DNA of 7,758 nucleotides from an uncultured beta proteobacterium (GTDB lineage Bacteria > Pseudomonadota > Gammaproteobacteria > Burkholderiales > Burkholderiaceae_C). The stretch is from NCBI GenBank assembly GCA_903944555.1, contig CAJASG010000061.1, forward strand, positions 1 to 7,758, written 5' to 3'. Made by a program: the position numbers and the translations under genes. The stretch's first letter is position 1. Each line of letters begins with the position of its first letter. Positions 1 to 5,082 of this stretch are shown piece by piece. Below the pieces are notes generated by a model. It was given only the letters and a program-made list of their open reading frames with translations. It was not told the DNA's origin and searched no databases.

Positions 1-239
1 CAAATGCTCTTGGCGTGGCCTACGTGCAGGTAGCCGTTGGGTTCGGGCGGAAAGCGGGTGCGGATTTTGGCAGGGTCGGGCTGCCCTGCGGCGTGGTGCG
101 CGGCGTCGCCGGGGCTACCAGCCCAGCGGCGGGTGGCGTAGGTGCCTTTTTCCAGATCGGCTTCGATAATCTGGCGCAAAAAGTTGCTGGGCTTGACGGT
201 TTCGGGGGTATTGGGGTTAGCGGGGGTGGGGTGGCTCAT
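1..239 (-). CDS. glnS: Glutaminyl-tRNA synthetase, N-terminal part (runs off the window)
   Basis: Glutaminyl-tRNA synthetase charges tRNA(Gln) with glutamine in the cytoplasm, using ATP. Only the first 79 codons are in the window; the gene continues past position 1. Residues 19-35 ([17 protein letters not shown]) match the conserved N-terminal helix of GlnRS. Residues 61-79 ([19 protein letters not shown]) are the class I synthetase nucleotide-binding segment, in which HVGH is the 'HIGH' signature. Compared with the E. coli enzyme as I remember it, about 22 extra residues rich in Gly, Ala, His and Pro lie between these two blocks (roughly residues 38-59). The start is the ATG at 237-239, the first in frame before the conserved helix. 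No Shine-Dalgarno site is visible before it; a TAAAAT hexamer lies 7 nt upstream. The gene lies 52 bp downstream of the solute-binding-like gene on the same strand, so read-through transcription is possible. Identification is secure from the motifs. Confidence 0.95.
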   Translation of the reverse strand, partial: MSHPTPANPNTPETVKPSNFLRQIIEADLEKGTYATRRWAGSPGDAAHHAAGQPDPAKIRTRFPPEPNGYLHVGHAKSI

Positions 240-246
240 GCGGATG

Positions 247-252
247 ATTTTA
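247..252 (-). promoter_or_regulatory. Candidate -10 hexamer for a leaderless glnS transcript
   Basis: On the minus strand the sequence reads TAAAAT, then 7 nt (CATCCGC), then the glnS ATG. TAAAAT matches the sigma-70 -10 consensus at five of six positions. A start 7 nt downstream would fall on the A of the ATG and give a leaderless mRNA. No convincing -35 box is seen 16-18 nt further upstream, so this is only a candidate. Confidence 0.35.
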
Positions 253-291
253 GACGGCATGCTTGGCCATCCACGGCCCATTGGCGCTGCG

Positions 292-1140
292 CTAGAAAGT
301 AAGCCACAGCTCTTTTTGGTTCAGCGGCGTCTTGGCGGGCAATAAGGGGTTGGTCAACTGGAGCCGTTTGCGCGATTGCAGGCGGGTGCGTTCGACCACA
401 TCGCCATAGGTTTGGTTGAATAACGTGTCAAAACTGCCGTCCTTGATGGCCCGCAGCAGGCCCTTTTTGATGGCGGCGGCCAAAGGCGCGTTGTTCTTGT
501 TCACAAAGAAGTAGTAGGCCGTGGGGTAGTGCAGGATGACGGTCTGCTCCACCACCAGGTTCATACCCGGGTGGGACTTGTGTTCGCCCCATATTTCCAT
601 GATGGAGCGGGGGAAATAGTCAAACCGGCCGTGCTGCAGCATGGTGAACAGGCTGTCAAACACGGGGTAGCCCTGCACCTTGAGGCCGTTGGCCCGCAAA
701 ATCTCGGTGTCAGGCCAGTCGTGGCCCTGGCCTGCCTCCAGGCGTTGCAGGTCGGCCAGTGTTTTGACTTGGGCAAAACGGGCCGTGTCTTTGTTGTTGA
801 TCAAAAAAATGCGCCAGCCCAGCAGGCCCTTGTCGATGGGAATGCGGATGGGGGTGAGTTCGGCTTCGCGCGCATTGGAGGTCATGCTCCAGGCGACGTC
901 TATATCTGCACCGGCTGCCAGCTGTTTCAGGGCGCGGCCCTGCAGCATGGCGGTATTGACTGCCTGCAGGGTGTAATCGTTGCCTGATTTGCGCAGCGCT
1001 AGGTCCAGCAGGTGGACCGGGTATTCGTAGCCTGTGCTCTGCGCCGGGTAGCGCACCGCCAGGGGGGTGGCAAGGCCTGGCACGCCGGTGCATAGCACCA
1101 GTGCGAAGAGTAAACAGCTTAGAAGGGTTTGCAAGCGCAT
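292..1140 (-). CDS. Exported solute-binding-like protein (transporter substrate-binding domain, family 3 type)
   Basis: A 282-residue protein predicted to act in the periplasm. Residues 1-24 ([20 protein letters not shown] and following) form a signal peptide, with probable cleavage after GLA at about 24. The remainder resembles orphan 'transporter substrate-binding domain' proteins of the bacterial extracellular solute-binding family 3 fold: a lobe-1 segment with LDLALRKSG and [17 protein letters not shown] (about 45-86), the hinge and second lobe with [10 protein letters not shown] (107-116), [20 protein letters not shown] (161-180), and a return to lobe 1 at [20 protein letters not shown] (208-227). 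The C-terminal tail (about 250-282) is basic and lies outside the usual fold. No permease or ATPase gene is adjacent, so transport is unproven; sensing or binding is equally possible. The ATG at 1140 is preferred because it directly precedes the signal peptide. In-frame upstream starts at 1152 (ATG) and 1158 (GTG) would add four or six residues. Ligand unknown. Confidence 0.8.
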   Translation of the reverse strand: MRLQTLLSCLLFALVLCTGVPGLATPLAVRYPAQSTGYEYPVHLLDLALRKSGNDYTLQAVNTAMLQGRALKQLAAGADIDVAWSMTSNAREAELTPIRIPIDKGLLGWRIFLINNKDTARFAQVKTLADLQRLEAGQGHDWPDTEILRANGLKVQGYPVFDSLFTMLQHGRFDYFPRSIMEIWGEHKSHPGMNLVVEQTVILHYPTAYYFFVNKNNAPLAAAIKKGLLRAIKDGSFDTLFNQTYGDVVERTRLQSRKRLQLTNPLLPAKTPLNQKELWLTF

Positions 1141-1147
1141 GCCCGCG

Positions 1148-1153
1148 AGCATA
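1148..1153 (-). promoter_or_regulatory. Candidate -10 hexamer before the solute-binding-like gene
   Basis: On the minus strand TATGCT (four of six matches to TATAAT) is followed by 7 nt (CGCGGGC) and then the ATG at 1140. No Shine-Dalgarno site is present, so transcription may begin at the start codon itself. No good -35 box is seen. A -35 region at normal spacing would overlap the opposing hexamer at 1175-1180. Confidence 0.25.
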
Positions 1154-1174
1154 CCCACAAGCCAGGTGCTGCGC

Positions 1175-1180
1175 TACCAT
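1175..1180 (+). promoter_or_regulatory. Candidate -10 hexamer before the membrane-protein gene
   Basis: TACCAT (four of six matches to TATAAT) is followed by 7 nt (GCGGCCT) and then the ATG at 1188, the same geometry as at the two minus-strand starts nearby. No clear -35 box is seen. An alternative reading is that AGGTG at 1164-1168 serves as a ribosome binding site for the in-frame ATG at 1179, which overlaps this hexamer. Confidence 0.25.
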
Positions 1181-1187
1181 GCGGCCT

Positions 1188-2297
1188 ATGACCAATAGCA
1201 CCCTACCCAGCATCGTACTCAGGCATGCCGACATGCTGGACGCCGCCCGTGACGGCCTGATTACCCCCAAACAAGCTGATGCTTTGTGGGACCGTTGGTC
1301 CGACCTGGACGCGTCGCTGGCCGACACCGTGCCTGCAGGCTTGCAGCCCGCATTGCACACGGGCCCGGGTTTTGGTTTTGTGAATGTGCTGTATTACTTT
1401 GGCGGCATGGTGGCCATTGGGGCCATGTCCTTGTTCATGACACTCGGCTTTGAGGCCATGGGGGCCGGGGGCCTGTTGGCAATTGCATTGGCCTATGGTT
1501 TTGCCTGCCTCAAGGTGGCGGACCACTTTAAGGGTCGAAGCTTGCCCGTGCCCGCAGGCATTTTGGCGACCCTGGCGGTGTTCTTGGTGCCGCTGGCCGT
1601 GTGGTGTGTGCAAAGCCTGCTGGGGCTGTGGCCACCGGGGGGTACCACCAGCTTCTCGGCCTACCACACGCAAATTAACTGGCGCTGGATGACATTGGAG
1701 TTCGCCACGCTGGCTGCAGGCGTGGTGATGCTATGGCGCTACCGCCTGCCGTTTATGGTGATGCCGGTGGCGGTCACCATTTGGTACTTGTGCATGGACT
1801 TGACCAATGGCCTGATGCAAAACGCGGGCTGGGACTGGAAGTTCATGCGCGATGTGTCGCTGGTGTTTGGCATTGCCACCTGCTTCATTGCCATGTGGGT
1901 GGATGTGCGTTGCCGCCGCGCCCTGGAGCCAGAGTGGCGGCAGGATTTTGCGTTTTGGCTCTACCTGTTTGGCACCCTGATGTTCTGGTGTGGACTGAGC
2001 CTGCGTGATTCGGATTCGGAACTGGGCAAGTTCGTCTACGCGCTGATCAACATTGCGCTGGTGCTGCTGGGGGCGGCCATTGGGCGGCGGGTGTTTACCG
2101 TGTTTGGCGCGCTGGGTGTGGCCATGTATCTTGGCTACTTGTCGCACCGGGTGTTTCGGGACAGCCTGATGTTCCCGTTTGCCCTGACCCTTTTGGGCTT
2201 GGGTGTGGTGTGGTTGGGCGTGCTGTGGCAGCGCAATGAACGCGCTATCAACGCCCGCCTGAGTGCTTATGTGCCAGAGGGCTTGCGGCCCCGATAA
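1188..2297 (+). CDS. DUF2157-like multi-pass inner-membrane protein of unknown function
   Basis: A 369-residue integral membrane protein. A soluble N-terminal region of about 60 residues contains the segment LDAARDGLITPKQADALWDR (17-36), which resembles the helical N-terminal part of DUF2157-type proteins (a stretch of the form 'G-I-T-x-x-Q-A'). It is followed by about ten hydrophobic segments, roughly at residues 64-86, 92-110, 122-146, 170-184, 187-206, 222-238, 252-271, 282-298, 302-320 and 326-347. A short basic tail ends in RPR. I see no catalytic motif and the biochemical role is unknown. The gene is transcribed alone: it diverges from the solute-binding-like gene and converges on the branched-chain amino-acid binding protein gene. 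The start is uncertain between ATG 1188 and ATG 1179 (three residues longer). The open frame reaches back to 1101, but that stretch overlaps the signal-peptide coding region of the divergent gene and is unlikely to be translated. The family assignment is tentative; the membrane topology is clear. Confidence 0.8.
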   Translation: MTNSTLPSIVLRHADMLDAARDGLITPKQADALWDRWSDLDASLADTVPAGLQPALHTGPGFGFVNVLYYFGGMVAIGAMSLFMTLGFEAMGAGGLLAIALAYGFACLKVADHFKGRSLPVPAGILATLAVFLVPLAVWCVQSLLGLWPPGGTTSFSAYHTQINWRWMTLEFATLAAGVVMLWRYRLPFMVMPVAVTIWYLCMDLTNGLMQNAGWDWKFMRDVSLVFGIATCFIAMWVDVRCRRALEPEWRQDFAFWLYLFGTLMFWCGLSLRDSDSELGKFVYALINIALVLLGAAIGRRVFTVFGALGVAMYLGYLSHRVFRDSLMFPFALTLLGLGVVWLGVLWQRNERAINARLSAYVPEGLRPR

Positions 2298-2307
2298 ATG
2301 AGAGCAT

Positions 2308-2338
2308 AAAAAAAGGCGCACCGTGGAAAGTGCGCCTT
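2308..2338 (-). terminator. Intrinsic terminator of the branched-chain amino-acid binding protein gene
   Basis: A perfect 9-bp stem (AAGGCGCAC at 2313-2321 pairing with GTGCGCCTT at 2330-2338) encloses an 8-nt loop. On the minus strand it is followed directly by seven T residues (complement of the A run at 2308-2314), the classical Rho-independent layout. It lies 37 nt past the stop codon of the 2376-3515 gene. For the converging plus-strand gene the hairpin is followed only by TTGGGTTGG, so termination in that direction should be weaker. Confidence 0.88.
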
Positions 2339-2341
2339 GGG

Positions 2342-2361
2342 TTGGCAACCCGCGTTGCCAA
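2342..2361 (-). other. Second 3' hairpin between the stop codon and the terminator
   Basis: A perfect 8-bp inverted repeat, TTGGCAAC (2342-2349) and GTTGCCAA (2354-2361), with a 4-nt loop. It lies 14 nt past the stop codon of the minus-strand binding protein gene and just before its terminator hairpin. It has no T run of its own. It may protect the 3' end of an abundant mRNA from exonucleases or assist termination; that role is inferred. Confidence 0.6.
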
Positions 2362-2375
2362 TGGGTTCGTGAATA

Positions 2376-3515
2376 TTAACGAATCACAGCGATGTCGGTC
2401 AGCTTGCCACCCTTGACGGTCTTCAGGGTCAAAGCGCCGTTCTTGATGTCGCCTTTTTCGTCAAACACGATGGGGCCGGTCACGCCTTGGTAGTTGGTGG
2501 CAGCCAACACGGGCAGGTATTTGGCAGGGTCAGAGGAACCTGCCTTGACCATGGCAGCCACCATGATCTTCACGCCGTCATACACGTAGGGTGCGTAAAC
2601 TTGCACTTCAGCACCAAACTTGGTTTTGAACGCGGCCTTGAATTTCTCCATGCCCGCTTTGGCGGAACCTTCGACACCACCGGCTTCAGCGCAATAGACT
2701 TGGCCGTCAGCGATAGCGTCACCACCGAGCTTGACCAGTTCAGTAGAGCAGATGCCGTCACCGCCCATGAACTTGGCACTGATGCCCAGGGATTTCATCT
2801 GGCGCAGCATGGGGCCGGCAACAGCGTCCATACCACCGAAGAACACGATGTCGGCTTTCTTGCCCTTGATGGTGGTCAGGATGGAGTTGAAGTCGGTAGC
2901 TTTGTCGGTGGTGAATTCTTTGGCCACCACGGTGCCGCCAGCAGCTTCAACCGCTTTGGTGAACTCCTGTGCCACGCCTTGGCCGTAAGCAGTACGGTCA
3001 TCAATCACGGCAATGGCTTTGCCTTTGAGTTCTTTCACAGCGTAGCGGCCCAATGTTCCACCCAGTTGGGTGTCATCAGCCACCAGGCGGAAAGCTGTTT
3101 TGAAGCCTTGGCGTGTGTACTTGGGGTTGGTCGCGGATGGGGACACTTGGGGAATGCCAGCTTCGCTGTAAATGCGCGATGCGGGGATGGTTGTGCCGGA
3201 GTTCAGGTGACCCACAACACCAGCCACTTTGGCGTCAGCCAGCTTTTGGGCGACTGCAGTGCCTTGTTTTGGATCGGCAGCGTCGTCTTCCGTCATCAGC
3301 TTGATGGTGACCTTTTGGCCACCGATGGTGACGCCGGCTGCATTGAGTTCTTCAACGGCCATCTTGGCGCCGTTTTCGTTGTCTTTGCCCAGGTGGGCAA
3401 TCGCGCCGCTGGTGGGTCCGACGTGGGCGATGGTAACGACCGCGTTTTGTGCAAATGCCATGCCGGTAGACAGGGCGATGGCCGCAGCCGCTACGATTTT
3501 CAACTTCATCAACAT
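2376..3515 (-). CDS. Branched-chain amino-acid ABC transporter periplasmic binding protein (LivJ/LivK/BraC family)
   Basis: A 379-residue periplasmic binding protein that would capture leucine, isoleucine, valine or a related amino acid and hand it to a LivHMGF-type ABC transporter. The signal peptide is residues 1-22 (MLMKLKIVAAAAIALSTGMA, then FA), cleaved before Gln23. Family hallmarks follow: VTIAHVGPTSGAIAHLGKDN (27-46), ENGAKMAVEELNAAG (47-61), the ligand-pocket loop GHLNSGTTIPAS (102-113), PQVSPSATNP (122-131), FRLVADDTQLG (142-152), DDRTAYGQG (172-180), FFGGMDAVAGPMLRQM (225-240), GGDG (251-254) and YAPYVYDGVKIMVAAM (307-322). Length is normal for the family. The ATG at 3515 is chosen over the second Met codon (3509) because GGAG sits 5 nt before it. 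No liv permease or ATPase gene adjoins it, and it has its own terminator, so it is transcribed alone in this window. Exact substrate is uncertain, since close relatives bind other amino acids or amides. Confidence 0.93.
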   Translation of the reverse strand: MLMKLKIVAAAAIALSTGMAFAQNAVVTIAHVGPTSGAIAHLGKDNENGAKMAVEELNAAGVTIGGQKVTIKLMTEDDAADPKQGTAVAQKLADAKVAGVVGHLNSGTTIPASRIYSEAGIPQVSPSATNPKYTRQGFKTAFRLVADDTQLGGTLGRYAVKELKGKAIAVIDDRTAYGQGVAQEFTKAVEAAGGTVVAKEFTTDKATDFNSILTTIKGKKADIVFFGGMDAVAGPMLRQMKSLGISAKFMGGDGICSTELVKLGGDAIADGQVYCAEAGGVEGSAKAGMEKFKAAFKTKFGAEVQVYAPYVYDGVKIMVAAMVKAGSSDPAKYLPVLAATNYQGVTGPIVFDEKGDIKNGALTLKTVKGGKLTDIAVIR

Positions 3516-3520
3516 AAGAA

Positions 3521-3524
3521 CTCC
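3521..3524 (-). promoter_or_regulatory. Ribosome binding site that fixes the start of the binding protein gene
   Basis: GGAG on the minus strand, 5 nt before the ATG at 3515 and 11 nt before the next in-frame ATG (3509), so it favours the upstream start. Confidence 0.7.
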
Positions 3525-3595
3525 AATATTAATAAAACGTGAATTAATTCTCCACCGGCGAACGTTAGCGCAAGTCCGTGGTGGTGGGTATCAGG

Positions 3596-3623
3596 CTTAT
3601 CCCTAGCGTCTGCAAGTATTCAA
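3596..3623 (-). promoter_or_regulatory. Candidate sigma-70 promoter of the branched-chain binding protein gene
   Basis: On the minus strand TTGAAT (3618-3623) and GATAAG (3596-3601) are separated by 16 nt; each matches its consensus at four of six positions. This would give a leader of about 70 nt containing the perfect palindrome GAATTAATTC (3541-3550). It is the best candidate I found in the 214-bp gap 3516-3729, but it is weak. Confidence 0.3.
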
Positions 3624-3652
3624 ATATCTAATGGGTCATGAAAACAGTTGCT

Positions 3653-3674
3653 CATGAAATCGGGATTTTTCATG
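3653..3674 (-). other. Short hairpin downstream of the P-loop protein gene
   Basis: CATGAAA (3653-3659) and TTTCATG (3668-3674) form a 7-bp stem with an 8-nt loop, 56 nt past the stop of the minus-strand P-loop gene. The stem is AT-rich and has no immediate T run on the minus strand (TTTT comes about 8 nt later), so it is at best a weak terminator. The word TCATGAAA also occurs directly repeated at 3636-3643 and 3652-3659. Confidence 0.35.
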
Positions 3675-3729
3675 CAATTGCGTACTGCTTTGGTGCCACA
3701 TTTCATTTGTGCACGTGTGCAGTGCGCAG

Positions 3730-4320
3730 CTATTCCAGCAGCGTGGCGGCGAATTCGTTGATGGCTTGGACGTCGGGGGGCAGCGCGGTGTAGGCCAGTT
3801 CTTCGCGCTCCAGAACCTCGCGCAGACCCATGTCAATGTTGCGGGCCTGTGTCTCATCCTGAAAACGGCCGGTGTGGACGTACTTCTTTTCACCACGTTC
3901 GACAAATATATTGACGTTGTTGTGCTGACCGTACCACTCCAAAATTTGCGCCCGGGTCTTGCCGACGTCGCAGATGTTGTCGGCATAGTTTTCGTTGTAG
4001 TACAGCACCTGGGGCAGCGAGCACTCGGTGATCAGGTACTGCACCTGTCCGTCCAGCAGGTTGAGCATTTCGTATTGCCGCTGGGCGATGAAATACTGGT
4101 TTTTTAGCACTTCAAAATTTCTTTGCCACACCAGTGATTTGGCGTAGTCGGGGATGGTCTCCACCGTCTTGTGGTGCAGGTTCAAAAACAAAATGATAGC
4201 CGCCGAGTACAGCGATTTGTCGCACCCCGGCCCGCCAATGATGTTGATCACCTTGGTGGGGTAAAGCCGCATTTTGGCTTCGGGCAGGTGGTTGGCAACG
4301 CTGGTGAAACTGATGGACAT
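3730..4320 (-). CDS. Small P-loop nucleotide-binding protein, phage-type NadR/AAA_28-like, altered Walker A
   Basis: A 196-residue cytoplasmic protein resembling the phage-encoded AAA_28/NadR-like nucleotide-binding proteins. Shared landmarks, judged from memory of that family, are a beta strand and P-loop at KVINIIGGPGCDKS (23-36), a YAKSLVW block (59-65), an F-E-V-L-x-x-Q segment (69-75), a Walker-B-like strand QYLITECS (94-101), NIFVERG (137-143) and the C-terminal block GRFQDETQARNID (151-163). The expected P-loop is GGPGTGKS, but here the glycine before the lysine is Asp34 (codon 4219-4221), while Lys35 and Ser36 remain. Family positions usually Glu (before Y-A-K) and Asp (Walker-B-like) appear as Asp58 and Glu99. 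Nucleotide binding may therefore be changed or lost, though the intact frame argues against decay. No phage genes adjoin it. The ATG at 4320 is chosen because AAAGG lies 7 nt upstream; the open frame extends to 4428 without further support. Substrate and role are unknown. Confidence 0.75.
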   Translation of the reverse strand: MSISFTSVANHLPEAKMRLYPTKVINIIGGPGCDKSLYSAAIILFLNLHHKTVETIPDYAKSLVWQRNFEVLKNQYFIAQRQYEMLNLLDGQVQYLITECSLPQVLYYNENYADNICDVGKTRAQILEWYGQHNNVNIFVERGEKKYVHTGRFQDETQARNIDMGLREVLEREELAYTALPPDVQAINEFAATLLE

Positions 4321-4327
4321 CGTGAGA

Positions 4328-4332
4328 CCTTT
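4328..4332 (-). promoter_or_regulatory. Ribosome binding site of the P-loop protein gene
   Basis: AAAGG on the minus strand, 7 nt before the ATG at 4320. It supports this start over the longer open frame that reaches 4428. Confidence 0.6.
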
Positions 4333-4353
4333 GTGCGGTGTGGGTACGGCTCT

Positions 4354-4382
4354 ATCGTAGTGCGCGCCACGGGCTTGCGCAA
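4354..4382 (-). promoter_or_regulatory. Candidate sigma-70 promoter of the P-loop protein gene
   Basis: On the minus strand TTGCGC (4377-4382) and TACGAT (4354-4359) are separated by exactly 17 nt. They match the consensus boxes at three and four of six positions. The predicted start near 4347 would leave a leader of about 27 nt containing the AAAGG site. No equally good promoter was found for the divergent operon at 4522 within the rest of the 201-bp gap. Confidence 0.4.
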
Positions 4383-4508
4383 TGCCATCGCATTCCAGTC
4401 TCCGTTTTTTGCACTTCGCGCCTGCCAAGTGCGGTTTCGTCGGAAGGGGGGTGCGCCCGCACCGGGGTCTGAATACGCTTGGGGCTGTTCATATCGATTG
4501 ACCCACCA

Positions 4509-4513
4509 GAAGG
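4509..4513 (+). promoter_or_regulatory. Ribosome binding site of the first gene of the export operon
   Basis: The AAGGA core lies about 8 nt before the ATG at 4522 and directly precedes a signal-peptide coding region. It decides the start against the longer open frame that begins at 4171. Confidence 0.65.
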
Positions 4514-4521
4514 ATCCCACC

Positions 4522-5082
4522 ATGTTTTTATCCCTTTCCCCAAAATTGTCGGCAGGTCTGTTGGCCGTGGCATCAGCCGTGCTGTTCAGCACCGCTGCGC
4601 ACGCGGTGCCCGAGGCACAGTTCCAAAGCGCCTATGTCCAGTTCACGCAAGCCCAAAGCGGTGACAGTGCTGCCATTGACAAGGCCGCCGAGTCCTTTGC
4701 TGCCCTGTTGGCCACAGAGCCCGCTAACCCGGTGCTGATGGCCTACGCTGGTGCTGCACTGTCGATGCGGGCACGCACCACTATGCTGCCCTGGAAAAAA
4801 ATGTCCTATTCCGAGGACGGCATGGCCCAGATTGACAAGGCGCTTGCCATGCTTAAACCAGAGCACAACGCGGTGGTGCAAAACGGCACGCCCGGCGCTC
4901 TGGAAGCCCGCTTTGTGGCTGCCAGCACCTTTTTGGCCGTACCCGGCTTCATGAACCGCAGTGCCCGTGGCGCCAAGCTGCTGGACGATGTGTTGACCAG
5001 CCCGCTCTTTGTCCAAGCGCCCGAGGGGTTCCGCAATGCAGTGCAACAGCGGGCCGCCCAACTGAAGACGACAGCACCATGA
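4522..5082 (+). CDS. Exported helical-repeat (TPR-like) protein of the LolA-like export operon
   Basis: A 186-residue protein, probably periplasmic. Residues 1-28 are a signal peptide (MFLSLSPKLSAGLLAVASAV, ending AHA before Val29). The mature part is almost entirely helical and Ala-rich, with TPR-like helix pairs: FQSAYVQFTQAQSGDSAAID (34-53), AAESFAALLATEPANPVLMAYAG (55-77), a linker with WKKMSYSEDG (91-100), AQIDKALAMLKPEHNAVV (102-119), ALEARFVAASTFLAVPGFMN (126-145) and GAKLLDDVLTS (150-160). The match to the TPR consensus is loose, so the repeat assignment is tentative. There is no lipobox cysteine. Its stop overlaps the start of the ATPase gene (ATGA at 5079-5082), so it is translationally coupled and probably works with that transporter, perhaps as a periplasmic adaptor. 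No enzyme motif is seen. It could be named only as a conserved hypothetical protein. Confidence 0.82.
   Translation: MFLSLSPKLSAGLLAVASAVLFSTAAHAVPEAQFQSAYVQFTQAQSGDSAAIDKAAESFAALLATEPANPVLMAYAGAALSMRARTTMLPWKKMSYSEDGMAQIDKALAMLKPEHNAVVQNGTPGALEARFVAASTFLAVPGFMNRSARGAKLLDDVLTSPLFVQAPEGFRNAVQQRAAQLKTTAP

Noticed and set aside
1101..1187. N-terminal extension of the membrane-protein frame back to an ATG at 1101.
   Set aside because: It lies on top of the signal-peptide coding region of the divergent gene, and the extra residues look like antisense sequence rather than a domain.
2487..3542. A 351-codon plus-strand open frame antisense to the branched-chain binding protein gene.
   Set aside because: It mirrors a strongly codon-biased gene whose protein is clearly recognisable, has no recognisable domain of its own and shows the His/Gly/Val-rich composition expected of an antisense frame.
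3675..3698. Possible sigma-54 promoter on the minus strand (TGGCAC followed by TTGCA).
   Set aside because: The distance between the two elements is about 15 nt instead of the roughly 5 nt needed for a -24/-12 promoter.
3636..3986. A 116-codon minus-strand frame overlapping the 3' part of the P-loop gene.
   Set aside because: Out of frame with the recognisable protein, with low-complexity Ser/Thr/Arg/Pro composition and no ribosome binding site.
4453..4474. Short GC-rich inverted repeat (GGTGC/GCACC) before the export operon.
   Set aside because: Only a 5-bp stem in GC-rich sequence with no T run; expected by chance and not credible as a terminator or riboswitch.
4171..4521. Extension of the TPR-like protein frame upstream to 4171.
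   Set aside because: It overlaps the P-loop gene in antisense, and it would bury the clear signal peptide that begins at 4522 directly after a good ribosome binding site.
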